Shown: positions 54,514 through 62,882 of the stretch, piece after piece
Layout of the letters: every line of letters starts with the position of its first letter
Numbering within the stretch: the stretch's first letter is position 1
NCBI GenBank assembly: GCA_017428265.1
Contig: JAFRRD010000036.1
Location: forward strand, 1 to 64,000
Origin: Lachnospiraceae bacterium
Lineage (GTDB): Bacteria > Bacillota > Clostridia > Lachnospirales > Lachnospiraceae
Reading direction: 5' to 3'
Length of the DNA stretch: 64,000 nucleotides
Translations under genes and position numbers: made by a program
The notes under the pieces: model-generated
What the model saw: only the letters and a program-made list of their open reading frames with translations
The model's database searches: none
What the model was told of the DNA's origin: nothing

Positions 54514-55611
54514 TTACACGTTGAAACGGAAGAGGACCACGTCGCCGTCCTGCATCACGTATTCCTTGCCTTCGATGCGGACCTGGCCTTTTTCCTTCGC
54601 GGCCGCGTAGGAGCCGGCATTCAGAAGGTCCTGATAATTAACGACTTCGGCCCGGATAAAGCCGCGTTCAAAGTCGGAATGGATCTTGCCGGCCGCCTGC
54701 GGCGCCTTCGTCCCCATGCGGATCGTCCAGGCGCGGGTCTCTTTCTCACCGGCGGTCAGGAAACTCATGAGCCCGAGCAGCCGGTAGCTGGCGGCGATCA
54801 GCTTTTCCAGGCCGCCTTCCGAAAGGCCGAGATCCTCCAGAAACATCTTCCGGTCTTCGTCCTCGAGTTCGCTCATTTCCTCTTCGAGCTTCGCACTGAT
54901 CACGAAGACCTCGCTGCCTTCCGCGGCGGCGAAATCACGCACGCGGGCGACGAAGGGATTGGATGCGCCGTCATCCGCCAGATCGTCCTCGCCGACGTTT
55001 GCCGCATAGATCACCGGCTTCGCGGAAAGAAGACCGAGCGTATCGATGAAGGCGGCTTCGTCATCGTTTTCCGGCGTATATTCCTTGGCCTGCCTGCCAT
55101 CATTCAGGATCGGCTGCAGCTTCTTCAGGATCTCCAGTTCCTTTTTCGCGTCCTTGTCGTTCATGGCGCTGCGCGCGGTCTTGGCAATGCGGCGCTCCAG
55201 CACTTCAAGGTCAGCCAGCACCAGTTCCAGTTCGATCGTTTCGATGTCGCGCACCGGATCGATGCTGCCGTCGACATGGATCACGTTGCCGTCTTCAAAG
55301 CAGCGCACCACATGGACGATGGCGTCGACTTCGCGGATCGCGGCCAGGAACTGGTTGCCGAGGCCTTCGCCCTTACTTGCGCCTTTTACCAGACCGGCGA
55401 TATCGACGAACTCGATGACAGCCGGCGTGATCTTTCTGCTGTTATAGAAATCCCCGAGGAGCTGAAGCCGCGGATCGGGGACCGTGACAACACCGACGTT
55501 GGGGTCGATCGTGCAGAAAGGATAGTTAGCCGCTTCCGCACCGGCTTTGGTGAGCGAGTTGAACAGAGTGCTTTTGCCGACATTCGGCAGGCCGACGATA
55601 CCGAGTTTCAT
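54514..55611 (-). CDS. ychF: Redox-regulated ATPase YchF (Ola1 family)
   Basis: A 365-residue OBG-family ATPase: [29 protein letters not shown] (G1), [20 protein letters not shown] (G3), [10 protein letters not shown] (the NxxE in place of NKxD that gives ATP preference), and a C-terminal TGS domain ([30 protein letters not shown]). It associates with ribosomes and stress responses. AAGGAG lies 11 nt before the ATG. Confidence 0.96.
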   Translation of the reverse strand: MKLGIVGLPNVGKSTLFNSLTKAGAEAANYPFCTIDPNVGVVTVPDPRLQLLGDFYNSRKITPAVIEFVDIAGLVKGASKGEGLGNQFLAAIREVDAIVHVVRCFEDGNVIHVDGSIDPVRDIETIELELVLADLEVLERRIAKTARSAMNDKDAKKELEILKKLQPILNDGRQAKEYTPENDDEAAFIDTLGLLSAKPVIYAANVGEDDLADDGASNPFVARVRDFAAAEGSEVFVISAKLEEEMSELEDEDRKMFLEDLGLSEGGLEKLIAASYRLLGLMSFLTAGEKETRAWTIRMGTKAPQAAGKIHSDFERGFIRAEVVNYQDLLNAGSYAAAKEKGQVRIEGKEYVMQDGDVVLFRFNV

Positions 55612-55670
55612 TGATCAGATATCTCCTTGTGATCAGATTGTGATTGCCGCAGACAGCAGATTGCGGTATT

Positions 55671-55698
55671 ATTATAACACAGGTCTGTTTCTTTTCAA
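55671..55698 (-). promoter_or_regulatory. SigmaA promoter of ychF
   Basis: On the minus strand TTGAAA (55693-55698), a 16-bp spacer and perfect TATAAT (55671-55676). It is divergent from the LCP promoter that starts 17 bp away. Confidence 0.7.
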
Positions 55699-55714
55699 GT
55701 CATTGAACAAAGGC

Positions 55715-55743
55715 TTGCCCTTTCAAAGATTATCTGCTATAAT
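55715..55743 (+). promoter_or_regulatory. SigmaA promoter of the split-LCP gene
   Basis: TTGCCC (55715-55720), a 17-bp spacer and perfect TATAAT (55738-55743). The resulting 5' leader of about 120 nt contains small hairpins: AAAGTATT/AATACTTT (55779-55786/55789-55796) and CTGAAA/TTTCAG (55800-55812). I do not recognise a riboswitch. Confidence 0.7.
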
Positions 55744-55869
55744 CACATATCTGTAGTCAAAGAACTGCAGTTATAAAAAAAGTATTAAAATACTTTATGC
55801 TGAAACTTTCAGCGCTTTTGACTTGTATTATGTAGTGAAGACAATTACCTTAAAAAGGAGTTAGTCGGA

Positions 55870-58611
55870 ATGGATATTGAAAAGAACCAAGAACAGGAAC
55901 CTCTCACGGATAATACTGTTCCGAAGAACCACGGCCGGAAGAAGAAAAAGAAAAAAATCAGCAGGGGCGTAATCATTGCGATCCTGTCGTTTTTTGCGCT
56001 TGTCATCGGGGCCGGGGTCTATCTGATCAATCATTATCTGAACCAGATCGATATCATCGATCCCGCAACGGAGAGCGTGCTGTCTCCTTCGGAATTTGCC
56101 CAGATCGATTCCGAATACTGGCAATCCATCAATGATCCGAATTATACGGTTCCCGACCCCGATGCAACGGAAACGGATAATACCGAATCGCCGGATAATC
56201 AGGTCGTCAAAGTGGTTCGTGAGGCATATCAGCCTGACGCCTATCGGGCCACCCTATCAGCCGATGACGAACTGGTGATCTTTGACCACCCGGTAACGCC
56301 GACAGTCGTGAATCAGTCGTCAAGCGGCGGCGGTCTGCACGACGAAGACCTGATCAACATCATGCTGGTCGGTCAGGATACGCGTAATTCAGCTTCCCGG
56401 ACCCGTTCCGATTCCATGATCCTGGTCAGCATCAATCCGAAGACACATAAGGTCGCTTTGATTTCTTTCCTCAGGGACCTCTATGTGCCGATTGGTGACG
56501 GCTACGGCTGGAACCGCCTGAACACCGCGTTCCAGATAGGCGGACTGCAGAAGATGTATAAAGTCTTTGAAAGCGTATTCGGTCTTCATATTGACGGCGG
56601 CATCTACGTTAATTTCGGTCAGTTCATGACGCTTGTCAACCTGCTTGGCGGCGTAGACGTTACGCTTACCTCAACGGAGGCAAAGTGGCTGCGGACCACC
56701 ATTGAGCAGTCTATCCCCGATATGCGTTACTGGGGCCAGATCGTAGAAGCGAAGATGCCGAAGATCAAGACCGGAACGACTGTCAAAGCAGCCATCAGTG
56801 CGCTGACGAATGCAAAACTGTCCTATGCCTACGCTGATGCCAACGGCGGAGCGGCACCGGAGGACCTTTCCACGGCGACGGTAAAAGGCCTGTATCTTAA
56901 TGCGGCAGGAACGAAGACGGCGAAGGCGTATACCTATTATCCGCTGCAGACAACGATCTACATCAAATATACGGAAAATCGGAGCACCTTCCCGACGATC
57001 CCCGAAAACTCAAGTGTTGAAAGCGTTGTCAAGCTTCTCACCAACAATGGATTCAAGGTCGCCTATGCGGACAAAAACGGCAATACGGCGCCTTACGACA
57101 GCAAATCGGCACTGGTGACCGGCGTTTACAAGGAAGCCGCTGGCAAAAACAGCTTTGTTGCCGGTGAGAAATATGATAAGAACACGACGGCCTATATCGC
57201 TTATGTAGAGAATTCAGCTACTGTCCCGACGATTCCCGAAGGAACGACCGTTGCCGATGCGGAATCCATGCTGAGGGCAGCCGGACTGGGGATCGCCTGG
57301 TCGTCTCTGAACGACGGAACAGCCCCTGCCGACAAGACAAAAGCAAAGGTCACCGGGATCTGGCTCGATCAGGCAGCTACGAAGCAGCTCCATGCCGGCG
57401 ATAAGCTGGATATCAACACAACGGTTTATATTTCCTATGAACTGATCGAGGAATCGACCGATTCGACTGAACCGACCGAACCGACACAACCGACTGAAGC
57501 GACCCAGCCGACCGAACCGACGCAGCCGACGCAGCCGACACAGCCGACCGAGCCGCCGACTGAACCGCCGACACAGCCGACCGAACCGCCGACTGAACCG
57601 TCGACCGAACCGACTCAGCCTGCCACGGAAGAACCGACCGAGCCGGCTACGGAAGAACCGACACAGCCGGCTACGGAAGAGCCGACCCAGTGCTCGCATG
57701 ATTATACCAATACTCAGTGGACTTCAAACAACAACGGAACGCATTCCGGAAAGTGCAGCAACTGCGGAGAAACAAAAACAGAAAGCTGCGAATATACGGA
57801 AATTGTTCAGAACGCCACTTGCACCGAAGCCGGCTCCAAAACCACGAAATGTTCGAAGTGCGGTTATGTAAAGAGTACCGAGCAGATACCTGCCACCGGA
57901 CACAAATACAACTGGACTTCCAACAACAACGGGACTCATACCGGAAAGTGCAGCAGTTGCGGCGGAACCAAGACTGAAGACTGCTCCTACGATTCCAACG
58001 GAAAATGCACGAAGTGCAACTACGTTAAGCCGACCCAGGCTCCTACGGAAGCCCCTACGGAAGCACCGACTCAGGAGAATTCGGAAGGCAACAGTTTCAT
58101 TGGAGACGGCAGCGGAGCGCAGATCACATTCTATTCCGCGCCGAAAGAACTGTACAATCCGATCGTAAGCCCTATGGCAACGAGGACCTCGAGCTCATCT
58201 TCAAGCGAGCCGTACTATCTGAGAAACATCAAGGCCGGCCGCGTACACCTTGACGGCATGCAGACCCTTGCCTACTGCCGCATGCGTAAGCTGGACAGTG
58301 ACGTCAAGCGTGCCGAACGCCAGAGGACCGTGCTGAACATCCTCTTTAACAAGGTTAAAAATTCCAGCATTTCCACGCTGAACAACCTTCTTGAACAGAT
58401 GCTTCCTCAGGTCAAGACAGACTTGAGCAAGGCGGAGATCCTAAAGATCGCGGCCAATGTTCTGCCGTATTTCAGTTCGATAAATCTGCAGCTTCATTCG
58501 ATACCGGCAGACGGCACGTATTCCTTTGCCACGATCAGCGGCAAGGCCGTTGTCACGATGAATCAGGCAGCAAATATCAATGCGCTGAGATACTGGATGC
58601 CGCTGAATTAA
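55870..58611 (+). CDS. LCP-family protein with catalytic domain split by PASTA-like repeats, PTE linker and CxxC repeats
   Basis: A 913-residue single-pass protein (Lys-rich tail, helix about 34-57). The LCP domain starts at about 161 (INIMLVGQDTRN, SDSMILVSINPKTHKVALISF, LRDLYVPI, LGGVDVTLTSTEAKW) and breaks off near 290. The other half resumes at about 788 (GRVHLDGMQTLAYCRMRKL, DVKRAERQR). Between lie three repeats of about 76 residues (296-371, 374-449, 452-526; FPTIPENSSVESVVKLLTNNGF, VTGVY..., ...TAYIAYVE) that resemble PASTA domains, a Thr/Pro/Glu/Gln linker (531-607), and four CxxC elements in Cys-rich repeats (608-720). PASTA-like modules bind peptidoglycan. AAAAAGGAG precedes the ATG. 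It probably ligates wall polymer; metal binding by the CxxC part is inference. Confidence 0.85.
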   Translation: MDIEKNQEQEPLTDNTVPKNHGRKKKKKKISRGVIIAILSFFALVIGAGVYLINHYLNQIDIIDPATESVLSPSEFAQIDSEYWQSINDPNYTVPDPDATETDNTESPDNQVVKVVREAYQPDAYRATLSADDELVIFDHPVTPTVVNQSSSGGGLHDEDLINIMLVGQDTRNSASRTRSDSMILVSINPKTHKVALISFLRDLYVPIGDGYGWNRLNTAFQIGGLQKMYKVFESVFGLHIDGGIYVNFGQFMTLVNLLGGVDVTLTSTEAKWLRTTIEQSIPDMRYWGQIVEAKMPKIKTGTTVKAAISALTNAKLSYAYADANGGAAPEDLSTATVKGLYLNAAGTKTAKAYTYYPLQTTIYIKYTENRSTFPTIPENSSVESVVKLLTNNGFKVAYADKNGNTAPYDSKSALVTGVYKEAAGKNSFVAGEKYDKNTTAYIAYVENSATVPTIPEGTTVADAESMLRAAGLGIAWSSLNDGTAPADKTKAKVTGIWLDQAATKQLHAGDKLDINTTVYISYELIEESTDSTEPTEPTQPTEATQPTEPTQPTQPTQPTEPPTEPPTQPTEPPTEPSTEPTQPATEEPTEPATEEPTQPATEEPTQCSHDYTNTQWTSNNNGTHSGKCSNCGETKTESCEYTEIVQNATCTEAGSKTTKCSKCGYVKSTEQIPATGHKYNWTSNNNGTHTGKCSSCGGTKTEDCSYDSNGKCTKCNYVKPTQAPTEAPTEAPTQENSEGNSFIGDGSGAQITFYSAPKELYNPIVSPMATRTSSSSSSEPYYLRNIKAGRVHLDGMQTLAYCRMRKLDSDVKRAERQRTVLNILFNKVKNSSISTLNNLLEQMLPQVKTDLSKAEILKIAANVLPYFSSINLQLHSIPADGTYSFATISGKAVVTMNQAANINALRYWMPLN
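57463..57690 (+). repeat. In-frame low-complexity repeat (Thr-Glu-Pro / Thr-Gln-Pro)
   Basis: DNA built from degenerate copies of CCGACCGAACCGACNCAG codes for a Thr/Pro/Glu/Gln stretch inside the split-LCP protein. Codon-level repetition makes length variation by slippage likely. Confidence 0.85.
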
Positions 58612-58646
58612 TAAGGACCCGCGAAAACTCAGGTTGACCGGGGACC

Positions 58647-58685
58647 GGGCCCGCGGTTTCGCGAAAGCGCAGCTGCGGGCTTTTC
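58647..58685 (+). terminator. Possible terminator of the split-LCP gene
   Basis: GCCCGC (58649-58654) pairs with GCGGGC (58675-58680) and is followed by TTTT; the 20-nt loop contains a small TTTCGCGAAA palindrome. Weaker than the others in this window. Confidence 0.5.
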
Positions 58686-58739
58686 CATAAGATAAAACGG
58701 CCCGAACAGTGCAATAACGGGTTTTGAAATAGCAACCGC

Positions 58740-60014
58740 ATGAATTACGAAGAAACGATCGGATGGCTGGAAACGCCGGATAAACGCTTTCGGAAAGCGG
58801 ACAAAGAGGACTTCTCCGTTCTGATGAAGTCACTTGGCAGTCCGCAGGATAAACTGCGCTTCATTCACGTCACGGGAAGCAACGGCAAGGGCAGCATCTG
58901 CGTCATGCTTGCGGAGATCCTGCAGCAGGCGGGATATAAGACGGGGCTGTATACATCGCCGCATCTTTCCGTTTACAACGAGCGCTGCCGCGTGGACGGA
59001 GTAGATATTCCGGACGAAGACATGGCGCGCCTGGCATCGGCCGTCCGCCGTGAAGCGGAAAAGCTTGAACTGTCTTTAGGTCTGTTCTATAAGATGACGG
59101 CGCTTTCACTTCTGTATTTTGCCGAAAAGAAATGTGACATCGTTGTTCTGGAGGTCGGCCGCGGCGGAAAACGCGACTGCACCAATATCGTGACGACGAC
59201 GGAACTTGCCGTCATCGGATCCGTATCGCTTGAACACACGGAGGTCCTCGGCAGTACGCTTGCGGAGATCGCCGCGGAAAAGAGCGGTATCTTCAAAAAA
59301 GGCGCTTCGGCACTCATGCTTTCCCAGACGGAGGAAGCCATGGCATCGGCCCGGAAAACGGCAGACAGCCTCGGGATACTGCTTTCTTTCACGGATCCGA
59401 ATAAGCTGCGGGTCGAGGCATCAGATGCTTTCGGGCAGACGGTCAGTTACCGGAACAGGCATCAGCTGAAGCTGAACTGCCCCGGGCCGTACCAGGCGGA
59501 AAATGTTCAGGCCGTTCTGGATGCCGTCGATATCTTAAAGACAAGGGGCTTCCGTATCCCCGAAGAAGCCGTCCGCGGCGCGCTTTCGTCGCTGGAATGG
59601 CCGTGCCGCTTTGAAAGCGTGCAGGAAGATCCGCTGATCCTGATCGACGGGGCACATAACATCGGTGCTTTTGCTGCGCTGGCCGGAGGGCTGGCCGCAA
59701 ACTTCCCCGGAAAACGCTTTATCTTTGTCCTGACGCTTCTGTGGGACCGTCCGTGGCAGGACATGCTGCAGTGCATCAGCCCTTTTGCGGGATCATTCAT
59801 CGCAGTTGAAACACAGGACCCGAAGGCGCTGAAAGCGGGAGAACTTGCCGGGTACATCAGAGAAAAAATGAGGCTGCCCGCAGCCGAAGCAGCGGATGAG
59901 GAAGAAGCGCTGCGGATGGCGCTGGCCGAAGCCGGAAAAGACGGCAGTATCTGTGTCTGCGGCTCGCTGTACCTCGCCGGTGCGATCCGGGACATGATCA
60001 TACGAAATACTTAA
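58740..60014 (+). CDS. folC: Bifunctional folylpolyglutamate synthase/dihydrofolate synthase
   Basis: A 424-residue Mur-ligase-like enzyme adding glutamate to folates (and possibly to dihydropteroate). Motifs: FIHVTGSNGKGSICVML (P-loop), GLYTSPHLSVYNER, VLEVGRGGKRDCTNIV, GSVSLEHTEVLGSTLAEIAAEKSGIFKKG, and LILIDGAHNIGAFAALA near the glutamate-ligase site. Length is typical. There is no strong RBS before the ATG (only AACCGC), so translation may be inefficient; a promoter was not identified. Confidence 0.93.
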   Translation: MNYEETIGWLETPDKRFRKADKEDFSVLMKSLGSPQDKLRFIHVTGSNGKGSICVMLAEILQQAGYKTGLYTSPHLSVYNERCRVDGVDIPDEDMARLASAVRREAEKLELSLGLFYKMTALSLLYFAEKKCDIVVLEVGRGGKRDCTNIVTTTELAVIGSVSLEHTEVLGSTLAEIAAEKSGIFKKGASALMLSQTEEAMASARKTADSLGILLSFTDPNKLRVEASDAFGQTVSYRNRHQLKLNCPGPYQAENVQAVLDAVDILKTRGFRIPEEAVRGALSSLEWPCRFESVQEDPLILIDGAHNIGAFAALAGGLAANFPGKRFIFVLTLLWDRPWQDMLQCISPFAGSFIAVETQDPKALKAGELAGYIREKMRLPAAEAADEEEALRMALAEAGKDGSICVCGSLYLAGAIRDMIIRNT

Positions 60015-60035
60015 ACCAACCATAAATCAGAGAAG

Positions 60036-61421
60036 ATGAAAGCTAACGGAGCATTCGGCGACAAAGCCTTTTATAAGCATGTGTTTTCGGTAATGGTGCC
60101 CATCATGATCCAGGGCGCCTTTACGAGTTTTGTCAACATGCTGGACAATATCATGGTCGGGCGTCTCGGCACCGCAGAGATGACCGGCGTTTCCGTCGCC
60201 AACCAGTTTGTTTTTGTCTATATGCTCTGCATGTTCGGCGCTGTAAGCGGTGCCGGGATCTTCGGTGCCCAGTTCCACGGCAGCGGCAATACTGAGGGCG
60301 TACGCAACACCTTCCGCTTCAAAATCGTGTTCACACTGTTTCTCGCGCTGGTTTTCGGTGCGCTTCTTCTGTGGAAGCAGGATGCCCTGATCGGGATGTA
60401 TCTGAAGGGCGAAGCGGCCGAAGGCGCCGCGGAGGCGACTTTCTCCTTCGCGAAGCAGTACCTGAATATCGTCATGATCGAAATGATCCCCATGGCTCTG
60501 TGCCAGAGCTTTGCCTCGACGCTCCGGGAGACCGGTCATGCGACACCGCCGATGGTTGCCGGCATTATCGCCGTTCTTGTGAATCTCTGCCTGAATTACA
60601 CCCTGATCTTCGGCAATTTCGGAGCTCCGCGTCTCGGCGTGGCCGGTGCTGCGATCGCTACGGTCGTCAGCCGCTTTGTCGAACTGTTCATCAATCTGTT
60701 CTGGTGCATGGCCAATAAGACAAAAGCCGCCTTTTTCCAGGGAGCCTTCCGGCATTTCCGCGTGCCGGCTTCTCTGGTGGGCAGGATCCTTCTGAAGGGC
60801 CTGCCGCTGATGCTGAACGAGACGCTGTGGTCCGCGGGCCTTGTCCTGGTCGACCAGTGCTATTCGTTGCGCGGCCTGAACGTGGTCTCGGCGCAGAACA
60901 TCGTTTATACCTTCTATGATCTGTTCTGCGTCGCCTTTACGTCCTGCGGTTCGGCGATCGGGATCATCATCGGGCAGGAACTCGGTGCAGGGGAACTGGA
61001 GAAGGCAAAGGGAGACGCAAAGAAATTCTGCGTTCTGTCCGTTCTGATCGGTGCTGCGGCCGGGCTCGCTTTTGCCCTTCTTTCCGGCATCATTCCGCAG
61101 ATCTACAATACGACGGATGACGTACGGCATCTCGCGACGGCGATCATCCTGGTCTTCAGCGCGGTATTCCCGATGTTTGCGTATTCGAACGCGACCTATT
61201 TCATCGTCCGGGCCGGCGGCAAGACTCTGATCACGATGCTGACCGACTGCGGTTATGTCTGGATCTTCCAGCTGCCGACAGCCTATGTGATCAGCCGCTT
61301 TACCGGAATTCCGATCATCCCCTTCTACATCATCATCAATTCTCTGCAGCTCATTAAGGTGGTGATGGGCACGTATTTCGTGAAGAAGGGTGTCTGGATC
61401 AGCAATATCGTAAGCGAGTAA
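60036..61421 (+). CDS. MATE-family efflux transporter
   Basis: A 461-residue transporter with 12 helices in two pseudo-repeats. Each half opens with the family pattern (VPIMIQGAFTSFVNMLDNIMVGRLGTAEMTGVS, and GLPLMLNETLWSAGLVLVDQCYSLRG). These use Na+ or H+ gradients to export cationic drugs or other small molecules. The substrate is unknown. AGAGAAG is a weak RBS; the gene follows folC by 21 bp and is likely co-transcribed. Confidence 0.88.
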   Translation: MKANGAFGDKAFYKHVFSVMVPIMIQGAFTSFVNMLDNIMVGRLGTAEMTGVSVANQFVFVYMLCMFGAVSGAGIFGAQFHGSGNTEGVRNTFRFKIVFTLFLALVFGALLLWKQDALIGMYLKGEAAEGAAEATFSFAKQYLNIVMIEMIPMALCQSFASTLRETGHATPPMVAGIIAVLVNLCLNYTLIFGNFGAPRLGVAGAAIATVVSRFVELFINLFWCMANKTKAAFFQGAFRHFRVPASLVGRILLKGLPLMLNETLWSAGLVLVDQCYSLRGLNVVSAQNIVYTFYDLFCVAFTSCGSAIGIIIGQELGAGELEKAKGDAKKFCVLSVLIGAAAGLAFALLSGIIPQIYNTTDDVRHLATAIILVFSAVFPMFAYSNATYFIVRAGGKTLITMLTDCGYVWIFQLPTAYVISRFTGIPIIPFYIIINSLQLIKVVMGTYFVKKGVWISNIVSE

Positions 61422-61439
61422 AACACGGACGGATTATGA

Positions 61440-61468
61440 TTGTTTTTTGCCGAAAAACATATTATAAT
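61440..61468 (+). promoter_or_regulatory. SigmaA promoter of the PdaA-like deacetylase gene
   Basis: TTGTTT (61440-61445), a 17-bp spacer and perfect TATAAT (61463-61468), 29 bp before the start codon. Confidence 0.75.
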
Positions 61469-61497
61469 ATTAACAAATTAACTGAGAAGAGGCTGCT

Positions 61498-62643
61498 ATG
61501 ACAGAAGAAAAGAAATTCCGAACGTCAAATCAAAGCAGGAAAAAAGTGCGCAGGAAACGGAACAGCAGCCTGTGGCTGCTTCTTCTGATCCCGCTGATCA
61601 TCGGTCTCGGCGTTGCCCTGGGACTCACGGTCAACTATATTCTGAATATGCGCGCCAATAAACCGCAGCAGACGATTGCTTCCGATGCGACGCTGCCGGG
61701 GGCCGATTCCACGACCAAAGCAGCAGAAAGCACAGCGCCGGATACGACCGAAGAGGTCATTCCCCCGGAGACGACCGAGGCGGAGACCACTCCGGAAGCA
61801 ACGGAACCGACACAGCCGGAAGACAAGTTCAGTCCGACAAAATCCGTCGATGAACTGCTGCCTGTACCGGACGGCATCGTGCGTGACGGAGACGAGATCT
61901 CAAAGGGCGGCTGGTACGGCGGGAAATTCGTCCGCGATTTGAAGACCGGTGAAGTGAAATGCGAATGGGACCGCACGGCGGCGATCATCTCCATGCTGAA
62001 TAAATACGGCGCGATCTATCACAAAAATGAAGATCAGAAAGTCTGCTATCTGACTTTCGACTGCGGCGGCACCTCAGACGCAGAGATGGTCGGAGAGATC
62101 CTGGATATCCTGAAGGAGAAAAACGTCAAGGCGATCTTTTTCATTCCCGGCGATTTCTTCCTGTACCCGCTGAACAAAGAGGGCGAAGCCATTCGTGAAG
62201 ACCGTGCGGCAGTCATGCGCCGTATCGTCGAGGAAGGACATCTGATCGGCAGCCATACCTATACGCATCCGCAGATGCCGAAACTGAGTGATGAAGAGTT
62301 TATCTTCCAGCTGAATACGCAGCAGGCGCGGATCGACGCAGCACTTGGCTATGCCTATCCGCTGTCGTACTACCGTCCGCCGGAAGGGGCAACTTCCGAA
62401 CGTGACCTGTATCTGGCGCAGAAGATGGGCTATCATGTGACTCTGTGGAGTTACGCTTATCTGGACTGGAATGCCAGCGAACAGATGGAGGTCGGTGAGG
62501 CGCTGACCAAGGCCAAGATCGGCCTGCATGACGGCTGCGTGTACCTTCTTCATGCCTTAAGTTCCACGAACCGCGCCATGCTGGGCGACCTGATCGATTA
62601 TATGAAGGATCAGGGCTATGACATCAGGCGGATCGATCAGTGA
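61498..62643 (+). CDS. PdaA-like polysaccharide deacetylase (NodB domain)
   Basis: A 381-residue protein: basic tail, helix at about 21-45, a Thr/Pro/Glu-rich linker (60-118) and an extracellular NodB domain. Motif 1 is CYLTFDCGG (Asp188 followed by Cys where most family members have Asp), motif 2 GSHTYTH, motif 3 YYRPPEGATSERD, motif 4 LWSYAYLDW and motif 5 LLHALS. The last three closely resemble PdaA, the muramic acid deacetylase that makes spore-cortex delta-lactam, whose motif 1 is also not the standard DD pair. Peptidoglycan is the likely substrate. AGAAGAGG precedes the ATG. Confidence 0.88.
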   Translation: MTEEKKFRTSNQSRKKVRRKRNSSLWLLLLIPLIIGLGVALGLTVNYILNMRANKPQQTIASDATLPGADSTTKAAESTAPDTTEEVIPPETTEAETTPEATEPTQPEDKFSPTKSVDELLPVPDGIVRDGDEISKGGWYGGKFVRDLKTGEVKCEWDRTAAIISMLNKYGAIYHKNEDQKVCYLTFDCGGTSDAEMVGEILDILKEKNVKAIFFIPGDFFLYPLNKEGEAIREDRAAVMRRIVEEGHLIGSHTYTHPQMPKLSDEEFIFQLNTQQARIDAALGYAYPLSYYRPPEGATSERDLYLAQKMGYHVTLWSYAYLDWNASEQMEVGEALTKAKIGLHDGCVYLLHALSSTNRAMLGDLIDYMKDQGYDIRRIDQ

Positions 62644-62661
62644 CCGGTAAAAGGAGGAGTT

Positions 62662-62844
62662 ATGGAATTTATTATTAATGTCCTGCAGAATTATTCATGG
62701 GTCGGCATTATCATACTGGCCGTGATCGCATTCCTGTTGATCCTTTTCCTTATCGTGACGAGCGATAAGCACAAAAGGAAAAAAGCAGAACTGAAAAAAG
62801 CCGCGAGGATCATCGCGGAGAACGAAAAGAAAGGGACGGCCTGA
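62662..62844 (+). CDS. Small single-pass membrane protein of unknown function
   Basis: A 60-residue protein: hydrophobic helix (WVGIIILAVIAFLLILFLIVTS, about 14-35), then a Lys-rich, Glu-rich cytoplasmic tail (DKHKRKKAELKKAARIIAENEKK) likely helical. Strong AAAGGAGGAG before the ATG supports translation. It lies 18 bp behind the PdaA-like gene, so the two are probably co-transcribed. No family recognised. Confidence 0.75.
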   Translation: MEFIINVLQNYSWVGIIILAVIAFLLILFLIVTSDKHKRKKAELKKAARIIAENEKKGTA

Positions 62845-62858
62845 AGCCGTCCCTTTTC
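62829..62858. terminator. Bidirectional terminator
   Basis: AAGGGACGGC (62831-62840) pairs with GCCGTCCCTT (62846-62855) around CTGAA, followed by TT; minus strand gives TTTCTTTTC. It overlaps the stop codon of the small membrane protein and faces trxB. Confidence 0.85.
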
Positions 62859-62882
62859 CTATGGGATCATTGCCGGTATGCT

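Noticed and set aside
57463..57690. Short tandem repeats resembling a CRISPR array or minisatellite.
   Set aside because: The units are degenerate, have no unique spacers, and stay in frame as Thr-Glu-Pro codons inside a long coding sequence.
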